Assembly (NCBI RefSeq): GCF_039543825.1
Contig: NZ_BAABKM010000001.1
Coordinates: 310,001 to 374,000, forward strand
Reading direction: 5' to 3'
Length of the DNA: 64,000 bases
Source of the DNA: Nocardioides conyzicola
Lineage (GTDB): Bacteria; Actinomycetota; Actinomycetes; Propionibacteriales; Nocardioidaceae
Numbering within the stretch: the first letter of the stretch is position 1; every line of letters begins with the position of its first letter. The translations under genes and the position numbers were made by a program. This document shows positions 29,722 to 40,446 of the stretch, piece after piece. Under the pieces are notes generated by a model, which did no database searches, was not told the origin of the DNA, and worked only from the letters and a program-made list of their open reading frames with translations.

Positions 29722-31761
29722 GTGCTCCTGGTTCAGCGACCGGCGGACGCGATCACCGCCGTCCGGGCAGCGCTCGCGGTGGCCGTCGTCGTGATCGGCC
29801 CGACGGGACCCGGCCTGGTGCTCGTCGTGGTGGCGCTCGCCCTGGACTGGGTCGACGGCCAGGTCGCCCGCCGGACGGGGACCGCGAGCGCGTCCGGCGC
29901 CCGCTTCGACATGGAGACCGACGCGTTCCTGATCCTGGTGCTCAGCGCGTACGCCGCGCCCGAGGTCGGCTGGTGGGTGCTGTTCATCGGGGCCGCCCGC
30001 TACGTGCTGTGGCTCGCCGAACGGGTGCTGCCCTGGCTGCGCCGGCCGGTGCCGCCCCGCTACTGGCGCAAGGTCGTGGCGGCGGTCCAGGGCATCGCGC
30101 TCGCGGCCGCGGTCTCGGGCCTGCTGCCGGCGCGGCTGTCCGAGACGCTGCTGCTGGGGGCGCTGGCGCTGCTCGTGGAGTCGTTCGGCCGCGACGTCTG
30201 GTGGCTGTGGCGGACCCGCCACGCGGCAGCGCCGTACCCGGTCGGCGGTGGCGCCACCCTCCTGGCGCTGGGCGCGGTCTGGATCGCGCTCGTCCTCCCG
30301 CGCGACCCCGGCGACCTGGCCCGGCTGCCGGTCGACGCGCTGCTGCTGGTCGCCGTCGCCCTGCTCCCGTGGCGGCGGGCCCGGGCGTCGGCGGCCGCCG
30401 TCCTCGGCGTGGGGATGGCCGTGCTGGTGGTCATCGAGGCGTTCGACGCCGGGTTCCACACGTTCCTGGACCGGCCGTTCGACCCGCTCACCGACTGGGC
30501 GTACCTCGGGCCGGGCGTCGGCGTGCTCGGCGACTCGATCGGTGTCGGCGCGGCCCGGGCGACCGCCGTCCTCGCCGCGGTGGTCGTGCTCGTCCTGCTC
30601 GTCGTGCTGCCGCTCGCGGCCGTCCGGGCGGCCGGCACGATCGCCCGGCACCGGCGCCCGGCGCTGGCGGTCGCGCTGGTGCTCGCCCTCGCGCCACTCG
30701 CCCAGGTCGGCTCGACCAGCGCGTCCGGCCTGGCGTACGACGAGGTGCGCCAGGTGCGCTCCGACCTCGCCGACCGGCACGAGTTCGCGGCCGAGATCGA
30801 GGTCGACCCGTACGCCGGCGTACCGCCCCGCGACCTGCTCGGCGGGCTGCGCGGCAAGGACGTGCTCGTGGTGTTCGTCGAGTCCTACGGGCGGGTGGCG
30901 CTGCAGGACACGTCGTTCGCACCGGGTGTCGAGGCCGTCGTGGACGACGGGACCCGGCGGCTCGAGGCCGCGGGCTGGTCGTCGCGCAGCGCCTTCCTCA
31001 CCTCACCCACGTTCGGGGCCGCGAGCTGGCTGGCGCACTCCACGCTCCAGTCCGGGGTCTGGGTCGACAGCCAGCGGCGCTACGACCAGCTCATCGACAC
31101 GGACCGGCTCACGCTGACGTCCGCCTTCGCCGGGGCGGGCTGGCGCACCGTCTTCGACGTGCCGGCCGACACCAAGGACTGGCCGGAGGGCCAGGCCTAC
31201 TACGGGTTCGACCGGATCTACGACTCCCGCGACGTCGGCTACCGCGGACCGCAGCTCGGGTACGCGCCGGTGCCGGACCAGTACACGCTGGCGCGGTTCC
31301 AGCAGCTCGAGCTCGACCCGGGCGAGCGGCCGCCGGTGATGGCCGAGATCGACCTCGTCTCCAGCCACCACCCCTGGGCGCCGCCGCCCGCGCTGGTGCC
31401 GTGGGACCAGGTCGGCGACGGCTCGACGCTGGTCGCTCCCCCGACCGACGAGGACCCCGACGTGCCGACCCTCTACGGCCGGTCGATCGAGTACACGATG
31501 TCGACCCTGGTCTCCTGGCTGGAGTCGCAGCCGGACCCGGACCTGGTGCTGCTCGTGCTCGGCGACCACCAGCCGCACTCCTACGTGACCGGGCCGCACC
31601 CCGGGCACGACGTCCCGGTCTCGGTGATCGCCCGGGACCCGGAGGTGCTGCACCGAATCGCCCACTGGGGCTGGCAGCGCGGCCTGCACCCGAGGCCCGA
31701 CGCGCCGGTGTGGCCCATGGACGCCGTACGCGACCGCTTCCTCGAGGCGTTCAGCCGTTGA
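29722..31761 (+). CDS. CDP-alcohol phosphotransferase fused to a sulfatase-fold (LTA-synthase-like) domain
   Basis: 679 residues in one frame. The N-terminal membrane domain carries the complete CDP-alcohol phosphotransferase signature: D42xxDGxxAR50, G59, D63xxxD67. More membrane helices follow to about residue 330. The C-terminal domain from about 365 is alkaline-phosphatase/sulfatase fold, with VFVESYGRVAL at the metal site and LVLGDHQPHSY near the end, as in lipoteichoic-acid-synthase-type enzymes. GGAGG precedes the GTG. One protein could make a phospho-alcohol lipid inside and transfer or cleave its head group outside. It diverges from the ribA-PTPS gene run. Confidence 0.88.
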   Translation: MLLVQRPADAITAVRAALAVAVVVIGPTGPGLVLVVVALALDWVDGQVARRTGTASASGARFDMETDAFLILVLSAYAAPEVGWWVLFIGAARYVLWLAERVLPWLRRPVPPRYWRKVVAAVQGIALAAAVSGLLPARLSETLLLGALALLVESFGRDVWWLWRTRHAAAPYPVGGGATLLALGAVWIALVLPRDPGDLARLPVDALLLVAVALLPWRRARASAAAVLGVGMAVLVVIEAFDAGFHTFLDRPFDPLTDWAYLGPGVGVLGDSIGVGAARATAVLAAVVVLVLLVVLPLAAVRAAGTIARHRRPALAVALVLALAPLAQVGSTSASGLAYDEVRQVRSDLADRHEFAAEIEVDPYAGVPPRDLLGGLRGKDVLVVFVESYGRVALQDTSFAPGVEAVVDDGTRRLEAAGWSSRSAFLTSPTFGAASWLAHSTLQSGVWVDSQRRYDQLIDTDRLTLTSAFAGAGWRTVFDVPADTKDWPEGQAYYGFDRIYDSRDVGYRGPQLGYAPVPDQYTLARFQQLELDPGERPPVMAEIDLVSSHHPWAPPPALVPWDQVGDGSTLVAPPTDEDPDVPTLYGRSIEYTMSTLVSWLESQPDPDLVLLVLGDHQPHSYVTGPHPGHDVPVSVIARDPEVLHRIAHWGWQRGLHPRPDAPVWPMDAVRDRFLEAFSR

Positions 31762-32443
31762 GCTCGAGGACCGGGCGGCCGTCGGCCGTGCGGACCTCCA
31801 CCGACGCGATCTGGTCGGCGTCGAGCGCGGTGGCGCCGGTGAGGTGCATCGTCCTGCCGGGCAGCGCCTTCCAGGTCGCGACCTGCTCGACACCGCCGTC
31901 CTGCGTGCGCACCACGAGGGAGTACGTCGGGGCCGGGGTCTCGTGCGAGTAGCCACCGCTCGGCTCGTCGTAGCTGCACGTCAGGTCCAGCCGGGTGCCC
32001 CACGCGACCGAGGTCAACGCGACGCTGGCGTCGACCCGGTCCTGGTCGATCGGGGTCATCGTCTGGCCGCTCGCGGCGGGCGGCGGCTCGTCCTCGCCGG
32101 TCACCTCGACGACGGTCACCCCCAGGACCGCGATCGCCGCGACGGCGGCCGCCGCGGCCAGACCGACGATCCAGCGGCGGCGCCGCTGCACGCGGCGTAC
32201 CTCGTCCACGAGACGGGGCAGCAGGGTGGCCGGCACCGGTTCCGGGGCCGGCGCGGACTCGACCTCGTCGAGCGTCAGCCGGCCCAGCAGGCCGGGCAGC
32301 CCGGCGAGCTGGCGCACTGCGGCGTCGCACACGGGGCAGGTGGCCAGGTGGCGCTCGAAGGCCAGCCGCTCGGCCGGCGGCAGGGAGCCGAGGACGTACG
32401 CCGCGTCGTCGTGCGCGCGCTCGCAGCCGTGGGTCTCCGTCAT
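31751..32443 (-). CDS. Anti-sigma factor with zinc-finger (zf-HC2) and one membrane helix
   Basis: 230 residues. The N-terminal anti-sigma zinc motif is visible in RHLATCPVCDAAV (HxxxCxxC) preceded by a Cys/His pair near residues 5-11. One membrane helix (about 90-115, WIVGLAAAAAVAAIAVLGV) and an extracytoplasmic beta-rich domain resembling RskA/RslA follow. It is coupled by ATGA to the sigma gene and should hold that sigma inactive until an envelope or redox signal. Its 3' end overlaps that of the convergent fusion gene by 11 bp. Confidence 0.92.
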   Translation of the reverse strand: MTETHGCERAHDDAAYVLGSLPPAERLAFERHLATCPVCDAAVRQLAGLPGLLGRLTLDEVESAPAPEPVPATLLPRLVDEVRRVQRRRRWIVGLAAAAAVAAIAVLGVTVVEVTGEDEPPPAASGQTMTPIDQDRVDASVALTSVAWGTRLDLTCSYDEPSGGYSHETPAPTYSLVVRTQDGGVEQVATWKALPGRTMHLTGATALDADQIASVEVRTADGRPVLELNG

Positions 32444-32952
32444 GCCACCACCCCCATCTCCTCGAGAGCGAGCCGCAGGGAGCGCAGCGCGTAGTGCGTC
32501 CGTGACTTCACGGTGCCGGCCGGGATCCCGAGCCGCTCGGCGGCCTCGGCCACCGGCAGCCCGCGGTAGTAGCACTCGACGAGCACCGCCCGGTGCTCCG
32601 CGGAGAGCCGGGCGAGCGCGTCGGCGACGACCCACGACAGCAGCACCTGGTCGGTGCGGTCGGCCTCGCCGGCGCCGTCGGGCACGTCCGCGACGGTGAC
32701 CTCGCTCTGCGAGCGCTTGGTCCGCCAGTCGTCGATCACGATGTTGCGGGCGACGGTGAAGAGCCACGACCGGACCGAGCCCTGGGCGTCGTCGAGGGCC
32801 GGCAGGTTGCGCCACGCACGCAGCAGCGTCTCCTGCACCACGTCCTCCGCGCGTGCCCGGTCGTTGCCGGTCAGGCGCAGGCAGTAGCCCCAGAGCGCGG
32901 CGGCATGCTCGTCGTGCAGCTGTCGCATCAGCGCCACCGGACCGTCCCCCAT
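32440..32952 (-). CDS. ECF sigma factor (SigK/SigL-like)
   Basis: 170 residues with region 2 (EDVVQETLLRAWRNL, then SWLFTVARNIVIDDWR) and region 4 (LSAEHRAVLVECYYRGLPVAEAAERLGIPAGTVKSR). Directs RNA polymerase to a stress regulon, released by its co-encoded anti-sigma. GGAGGTGGG lies before the ATG. The closest recalled relative is mycobacterial SigL-RslA. The regulon cannot be read here; the neighbouring envelope enzymes are candidates. Confidence 0.93.
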   Translation of the reverse strand: MGDGPVALMRQLHDEHAAALWGYCLRLTGNDRARAEDVVQETLLRAWRNLPALDDAQGSVRSWLFTVARNIVIDDWRTKRSQSEVTVADVPDGAGEADRTDQVLLSWVVADALARLSAEHRAVLVECYYRGLPVAEAAERLGIPAGTVKSRTHYALRSLRLALEEMGVVA

Positions 32953-32994
32953 CGCCCACCTCCACCCCTGACACGGAGGACAGGGCGATCCGGT

Positions 32995-35166
32995 TCAGTC
33001 CTGCTTCTCCTCGAGGGCCTCGGTGAGGAGGCTGACCAGCGCCTCGAGCTGGACGTCGACCGAGGTCGCGACCGTCTCGCCGGCTCCGTCGAGCGCACGG
33101 GCGGCGAGGCCGGCCTTGCTGTCGATGAGCTCGGCGATCCGGGTGTCGATCGTCTGCGCGGCGATGATCCGCCACGCGGTGACCGGCTCGGACTGGCCGA
33201 TCCGGTGCACCCGGTCGATGGCCTGGGTCTGCTCGGCGTCGGTCCACGAGAGCTCGGCGAGCACCAGGTTGGACGCGACCTGCAGGTTGATGCCGACGCC
33301 CGCTGCGGAGAGCGAGCAGACGATGACCTCGACCTCGGGGTCGTTGACGAAGTCGCTGATGTTCTTCTCGCGGGCCTTCGTCGTCTGGTCGCCGCGGATC
33401 GAGGTGTAGCGGATCCCGCGGCGGGCGAAGGTCTCCTCGGCGGTGTCCATCACGTCGATGTGCTTGGCGAAGAAGACGACCTTGCCGACGCTGCGCGCCA
33501 GCTGGGCGGCGTAGTCGGCGGCCAGCGCCGACTTCGCCTGCCCGATGTGGCGCATCATCGTGAAGACGTTCTCGCCCGACGAGCTGTCGGTGTCCTCGCG
33601 CTCCCACGCGGCGACCTGGCGGACCAGCGCGTGGTCGATGCCCTCGACGGTGCGGCCCGACGTACGGGTGGCGAGCGCCGTCTCGTAGCGCAGGACCATG
33701 CGACGGGCGAGCTCGCGCTCGGCGTCGCGGATCGAGCGGCCGACCTCGCCGTCGAGCTCGACCGGCAGGTCGGCGACCCGGCGGGCCGGGATGTCGGCGG
33801 CCACGTCGACCTTGCGGCGGCGCACGATGCCCATGTCGACCACGCAGCGGCGGGCCGCCGGGTAGAACGCCGGGTCGGCGGGCGTCAGGCCGGTCTCCTC
33901 GAGCGGGGCCATCAGCTCGGGCAGCGGCTTGCGGTCGTCGATCCAGCCGAGGAACTGCCAGATCGCCCGGAAGTCCTCGATGTCGTTGATCAGCGGGGTG
34001 CCGGTCAGCGCCATCAGCAGCGGCCGGACGGTCCGCTGGCGGATCTGCTCGGACAGGTGCAGCACGTGCTGCGAGCGCTGCGAGCTCTTGTTCTTGATGA
34101 AGTGCGCCTCGTCGACGACCATCCCGCGGAAGCCGTGCTCGGCCATCCAGCCGACGTGGCGGTCGAGCACCTCGTAGTTGACGACGACGATGTCGGCGAA
34201 GCCGTCGATGTCCTCGCCGTCACCGTGGATCACGGCGACCGCGCGGTGGGGCGTCCAGATGCCGGCCTCACGGGCCCAGTTCATCTTGACGACGTTGGGC
34301 ACCACGACGAGGAGCGGGAAGGCCTTGGCGGCCTCGGCCGCCAGCAGCGACTGGGCGGTCTTGCCGAGGCCCGGCTCGTCGGCGAGCAGGAAGGTGCGGT
34401 GGCCCTGGCGGGCGGACTCGACCAGCTGCGCCTGGTGGTGCATCAGCTCGTGGCCGCCGGCGGCCTGGAGCGAGGCCGGCTCGGGCAGCGCCATGCAGGA
34501 CGTCGCGCCGGCGCCGGCGAACTCGAAGGAGCGGAAGAGCGGGCCGAGCAGCTCCCACGTCGCGAGGCGGTGGGTCAGCGGCTTGTGCGCCGTACCGGAG
34601 AAGTCGGGGGCGAGGAACGGGTGGGCGAGCTGGCGCGAGATCACCGACTGCGGGACGACCCGACGCTCGGTCGTGGCCGCGGCGTCGGTCTCCGTGACCT
34701 CGGGGACCTCCTCGACCTCGGCCTCGAGGCCGGCGGCGGCGATCATCTCCTTGCGCAGCTCCTTGGCGGCGTCGGAGATGACGGCGTCCTCGGCGAGCAG
34801 CGTGAAGAGCGTCGAGTCCCGCGCAGCCGTCTTGGCCAGGATCGTGGCGATCCCGTCGAGCCGCTTCAGCTGCTCGTTGCGCTGGGCCTCGGACATCTCG
34901 GTGTCGCCCTTGACCCGGATCCGCTCCTCGCGGGCGAGCAGCGCGACGACCTGGAACTTGGTGCGCACGCCGGGCATCGCCGAGCGACGCTCGACGGCGT
35001 TCTCGACCTCGCGCACGGCGCGGGCGAGGACCGGGATGATCCCGTCGTTGTCGAGCGGGCGCCGGCGACCGTTGCGCTGGTTGGTGCCACGCTGGTTGGA
35101 CGATCGCTGCGACGTGCGCTGCGACGTACGGCGGTTTGCCGTCTGCTGCTGGCCCGATCGAGCCAA
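32995..35166 (-). CDS. SNF2/DEAD-like helicase
   Basis: About 723 residues. Helicase motifs: DEPGLGKTAQ (I), VVDEAHFIKN (II, DEAH), LTGTPLIND (III), SAAGVGINLQ (V) and QAIDRVHRIGQ (VI). A basic, Gln/Arg/Ser-rich N-terminal tail of about 45 residues precedes the folded part. GAGGAG (35173-35178) lies six bases before a TTG at 35166, which is preferred over a GTG at 35220. Acts as an ATP-driven DNA translocase in repair or chromosome remodelling; partner unknown. No restriction-modification genes are adjacent. Confidence 0.9.
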   Translation of the reverse strand: MARSGQQQTANRRTSQRTSQRSSNQRGTNQRNGRRRPLDNDGIIPVLARAVREVENAVERRSAMPGVRTKFQVVALLAREERIRVKGDTEMSEAQRNEQLKRLDGIATILAKTAARDSTLFTLLAEDAVISDAAKELRKEMIAAAGLEAEVEEVPEVTETDAAATTERRVVPQSVISRQLAHPFLAPDFSGTAHKPLTHRLATWELLGPLFRSFEFAGAGATSCMALPEPASLQAAGGHELMHHQAQLVESARQGHRTFLLADEPGLGKTAQSLLAAEAAKAFPLLVVVPNVVKMNWAREAGIWTPHRAVAVIHGDGEDIDGFADIVVVNYEVLDRHVGWMAEHGFRGMVVDEAHFIKNKSSQRSQHVLHLSEQIRQRTVRPLLMALTGTPLINDIEDFRAIWQFLGWIDDRKPLPELMAPLEETGLTPADPAFYPAARRCVVDMGIVRRRKVDVAADIPARRVADLPVELDGEVGRSIRDAERELARRMVLRYETALATRTSGRTVEGIDHALVRQVAAWEREDTDSSSGENVFTMMRHIGQAKSALAADYAAQLARSVGKVVFFAKHIDVMDTAEETFARRGIRYTSIRGDQTTKAREKNISDFVNDPEVEVIVCSLSAAGVGINLQVASNLVLAELSWTDAEQTQAIDRVHRIGQSEPVTAWRIIAAQTIDTRIAELIDSKAGLAARALDGAGETVATSVDVQLEALVSLLTEALEEKQD

Positions 35167-35323
35167 GGACCCCTCCTCGGAGTGGAGCCACGGCGACGGT
35201 GAGGGCAGCTGCACCCCCACGGCCTCCGAGACCGGTACGAACGTGCGTCAACGGACGTGGACGTGCTGCCACTTCCCTGACGCGATGTGGTCCGCGAGAC
35301 ACGGCACGCGACCGACAAGGCCG

Positions 35324-35339
35324 CGGCCCGACCGGGCCG
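35324..35339 (-). terminator. Short GC-rich hairpin after the catabolic operon
   Basis: The arms CGGCCCG and CGGGCCG are separated by two bases. It lies about 45 bp downstream of the aldehyde dehydrogenase stop and before the helicase gene. The stem is short, so terminator function is tentative. The rest of the 35167-35380 spacer shows no gene. Confidence 0.35.
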
Positions 35340-35380
35340 ACGACGTCGCCATCCTAGCGCGCCCCGCCCGGATCCGTGAC

Positions 35381-36910
35381 TCAGACCGTGAAGTCCACCC
35401 CCTGGGCCAGCGGGAGCTCCCCGGAGAAGTTGATCGTGTTGGTCGCGCGGCGCATGTAGGCCCGCCACGCGTCCGACCCCGACTCGCGCCCGCCGCCGGT
35501 CTCCTTCTCGCCCCCGAAGGCGCCGCCGATCTCGGCGCCGGAGGTGCCGATGTTGACGTTGACGATGCCGCAGTCCGAGCCCTCGGCCGACAGGAAGAGC
35601 TCGGCCTCGGCGAGGTCGGAGGTGAAGACGCTCGATGACAGCCCCTGCGGCACGGCGTTGTTGAGCTCGATCGCGCCCGCGAAGTCGTCGTACGGCAGCA
35701 CGTAGAGCAGCGGGGCGAACGTCTCCCGCGCGACCACGTCGGTCTGCGCGTCCATCCGGACGATCGCCGGCCGTGCGTAGTAGGCGTCGGGCGCGACGTC
35801 GGCGAACGCCCGGCCGCCGCCGGCGACGACCTTGCCGCCGTCGCCGGTGGCCGCGGCGATGGCGGCCTCCATGGCGTCGTACGCGCGCTGGTTGATCATC
35901 GGGCCGACGAGGGTGCCGTCGGCCATCGGGTTGCCGATCGGCAGGCGGTCGTACGCCGAGGCGAGCCGGTCGGTCAGCTCGTCGACGACGCTGGTGTGGG
36001 CGATCACGCGCCGCATCGTGGTGCAGCGCTGGCCCGCCGTACCGGCCGCGGAGAAGACGATGCCGCGCACGGCCAGGTCGAGGTCGGCGCTGCCGGACAC
36101 GACGGCCGCGTTGTTGCCGCCGAGCTCGAGGAGGCTGCGCCCGAAGCGCTCGGCGACCCGCGGGCCGACGAGGCGGCCCATCCGGGTCGAGCCGGTGGCA
36201 CTGAGCAGCGCCACGCCCGGGTGGTCGACGAGCGCCTGGCCGACCTCGGGGCCGCCGAGGAGCACCTGCGACAGCGCCTCGGGGGCACCGTGCTCCCGGA
36301 TCGCCTGGGCGAGCACGGCGTGGCACGCGAGCGAGGTCAGCGGGGTCAGCTCGGACGGCTTCCAGACGACCGGGTCGCCGCAGACGAGGGCGACCGCGGT
36401 GTTCCACGACCAGACGGCGGCCGGGAAGTTGAAGGCGGAGACGACGCCGACGACACCGAGCGGGTGCCAGGTCTCCATCAGCCGGTGGCCGGGGCGCTCC
36501 GAGGGCATCGTGCGGCCGTAGAGCTGGCGCGACAGCCCGACGGCGAAGTCGCAGATGTCGATCATCTCCTGGATCTCGCCGCGCGCCTCGGAGGTGATCT
36601 TGCCGGCCTCGATGCTGACCAGGACCGCGAGGTCGTCCTTGTGCTCGGCCAGCAGCTCGCCGAAGCGCTTGACCAGCGCACCCCGGGCCGGCGCCGGCAC
36701 CCGGCGCCAGGCCAGGAACGCCTCGTGCGCCCGGCCGACCGCCTCGTCGACGTACGCCGCATCCCTCCAACCGAGCGACGTCACCCGCTGGCCGTTGACC
36801 GGCGACCGGGTCTCGACGTCACCGCCCAGCGCGTCGACGTCGACCCCGCAACGACGGGCGGTGTCGAGGGCCAGCGCGGACAGCTCGGACTGGGTGGGGA
36901 GAGTCGTCAT
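35381..36910 (-). CDS. ALDH7-type aldehyde dehydrogenase (alpha-aminoadipic semialdehyde/P6C dehydrogenase)
   Basis: 509 residues. Antiquitin-type hallmarks are LELGGNNA (Glu about 262) instead of the GGKSP seen in other ALDHs, the nucleophile in AGQRCTT (Cys about 296), and GSDCGIVNVNIGTSGAEIGGAFGGEK near the C-terminus. The family oxidises alpha-aminoadipic semialdehyde, in equilibrium with piperideine-6-carboxylate, to aminoadipate in lysine or pipecolate degradation. The amine-oxidase gene upstream on the same strand could supply the imine. No lysine aminotransferase is nearby. An array of short inverted repeats separates it from the oxidase gene. Confidence 0.88.
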   Translation of the reverse strand: MTTLPTQSELSALALDTARRCGVDVDALGGDVETRSPVNGQRVTSLGWRDAAYVDEAVGRAHEAFLAWRRVPAPARGALVKRFGELLAEHKDDLAVLVSIEAGKITSEARGEIQEMIDICDFAVGLSRQLYGRTMPSERPGHRLMETWHPLGVVGVVSAFNFPAAVWSWNTAVALVCGDPVVWKPSELTPLTSLACHAVLAQAIREHGAPEALSQVLLGGPEVGQALVDHPGVALLSATGSTRMGRLVGPRVAERFGRSLLELGGNNAAVVSGSADLDLAVRGIVFSAAGTAGQRCTTMRRVIAHTSVVDELTDRLASAYDRLPIGNPMADGTLVGPMINQRAYDAMEAAIAAATGDGGKVVAGGGRAFADVAPDAYYARPAIVRMDAQTDVVARETFAPLLYVLPYDDFAGAIELNNAVPQGLSSSVFTSDLAEAELFLSAEGSDCGIVNVNIGTSGAEIGGAFGGEKETGGGRESGSDAWRAYMRRATNTINFSGELPLAQGVDFTV

Positions 36911-36941
36911 GGGTCGTTCCTACACGATCCCAGCGACGCCG

Positions 36942-37076
36942 GTTGAGTCGGGACTTCTGACCAGTTGAATCGGGAGATTTGACCGTCGAGTCGGGAGTTC
37001 TGGCGCGCCGGGTGTCCAAAAGTCCAGACTCGACCGTCAGAAGTCCGGATTCAACCGTCACAACTCCCGACTCGAC
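36942..37076. repeat. Inverted array of 20-bp intergenic repeats (locus B)
   Basis: Six units: three direct (36942-36961, 36964-36983, 36985-37004) and three inverted (about 37015-37034, 37036-37055, 37057-37076), spaced 21-22 bp and mirror-arranged about 37009. Unit 1 is identical to unit 1 of locus A, 17 kb away; others differ at a few positions. The array fills the gap between the FAD oxidase gene and the aldehyde dehydrogenase gene, both on the minus strand. Confidence 0.9.
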
Positions 37077-37079
37077 CTC

Positions 37080-38223
37080 TCAGACGATGTTGAGCTCGGG
37101 ACGTACGCCGCGGTCGGCGAACCGGTCGGCCGACAGCTCGGACACGTCCACGACGGGCGGCCGGTCGAGCACGAGGTCGCGCAGCACCTCGCCGATCGCC
37201 GGTCCCATCAGGAAGCCGTGGCCGGAGAAGCCGGTGGCGTAGAGGAACCGCGAGACCCCCTCCGCCTCGCCGACCAGGGCGTTGTGGTCGGGCGTCATCT
37301 CGTAGAGCCCGGCCCAGCCGGACGCGATGCCGACGTCGGCGAGCGCCGGCACCCGCCGCTCGATGGCCGCACCGAGGCGCGGCAGCCAGGCGTCGGTGCG
37401 GCCGACCTCGAAGCCGGGGTGCTCGTCGGGGTCGGACATGCCGAGCAGCAGGCCGGGGCCCTCGAGATGGAAGTACAGCGACGTGGCGAAGTCGATGGTG
37501 AACGGCGTGGCCGGGTCGAGCCCCGGCATCGGCTCGGTGATGAGGATCTGCCGGCGGAGGGGGACGACGGGCAGGTCGAGGCCGACCATCTCCCCGACCC
37601 CGCGCGCCCAGGCACCGGCCGCGCAGACGACGGTGTCCGTGGCGATCCGCCCGGCGTCGGTGAGCACGGCGCGGACCTGCCCGGCCTCGACCTCGATCCC
37701 GGTCACCGCGCAGCGGGTGACGATGCGGGCGCCGGCGCGACGGGCGCCGCCGGCGTACCCGAGCACCACCGACTCGGGCGTGCAGTGCCCGTCCTCCGGC
37801 GACCAGGCGGCGGCCAGGACGCCGTCGACGTCGACCATCGGCGAGAGCGCCTTGGCCTCCGCCGGCGAGATCATCCGGCTGGGGACGCCCAGGGAGTTCT
37901 GCAGGGCCACGTTGGCCTCGAACGCCGCGACGTGGTCCGGGTCGTCGAGCAGGAAGAGGTAGCCCGACTTGTGCAGGTCGATCTCCTGCCCGAGGTCCTC
38001 GGTGAAGCGTTCGTAGGCACGCAGGCTGCGCTGCCCCAGCTCGATGTTGACCGGGTCGGAGAACTGCGCGCGCACCCCGCCCGCGGCCTTGCAGGTGGAG
38101 CCGGACCCGAGGCTGTCCCGCTCGAGCAGCACGACGTCGACGCCGGCGCGGGCCAGGTGGTACGCCGCGCTCAGGCCGATGACGCCGCCACCGATCACCA
38201 CCGCCGCGGCGGTGGTGGGGACG

Positions 38224-38231
<8 letters not shown>
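37080..38231 (-). CDS. FAD-dependent amine/imino-acid oxidoreductase (DAO family)
   Basis: 383 residues of the glycine/sarcosine oxidase fold. The FAD dinucleotide motif is VVIGGGVIGLSAAYHLARAG near the N-terminus, with LLERDSLGSGST next. A C-terminal GFSGHGFLMGPAIGE closes the flavin site. It oxidises a secondary or N-methyl amino acid; with the ALDH7 gene downstream, pipecolate or a lysine-derived imine is a reasonable guess. The GTG start at 38231 overlaps the E1 gene by 8 bp, so the two are co-transcribed. Confidence 0.88.
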
Positions 38232-40362
<2,131 letters not shown>

Positions 40363-40410
40363 GGTCCCACTCTTCCACCGGTCCGGGTCGGGGTGCGGAA
40401 CGACACGATC

Positions 40411-40440
40411 TGACAAATGTCTGTCACTTTCGGTCACAAT
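40411..40440. promoter_or_regulatory. Divergent promoter region with quasi-palindromic motif before the XRE-TPR gene
   Basis: TGACAAATGTCTGTCA (40411-40426) has 5-bp inverted ends (TGACA/TGTCA). A -10-like CACAAT (40435-40440) ends six bases before the ATG at 40447, as expected for a leaderless transcript. A -35-like CTGACA lies at 40410-40415. A matching motif occurs in the promoter of the small peptide gene (41961-41976). The site also lies upstream of the divergent E1 operon. Confidence 0.5.
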
Positions 40441-40446
40441 GGTCGG

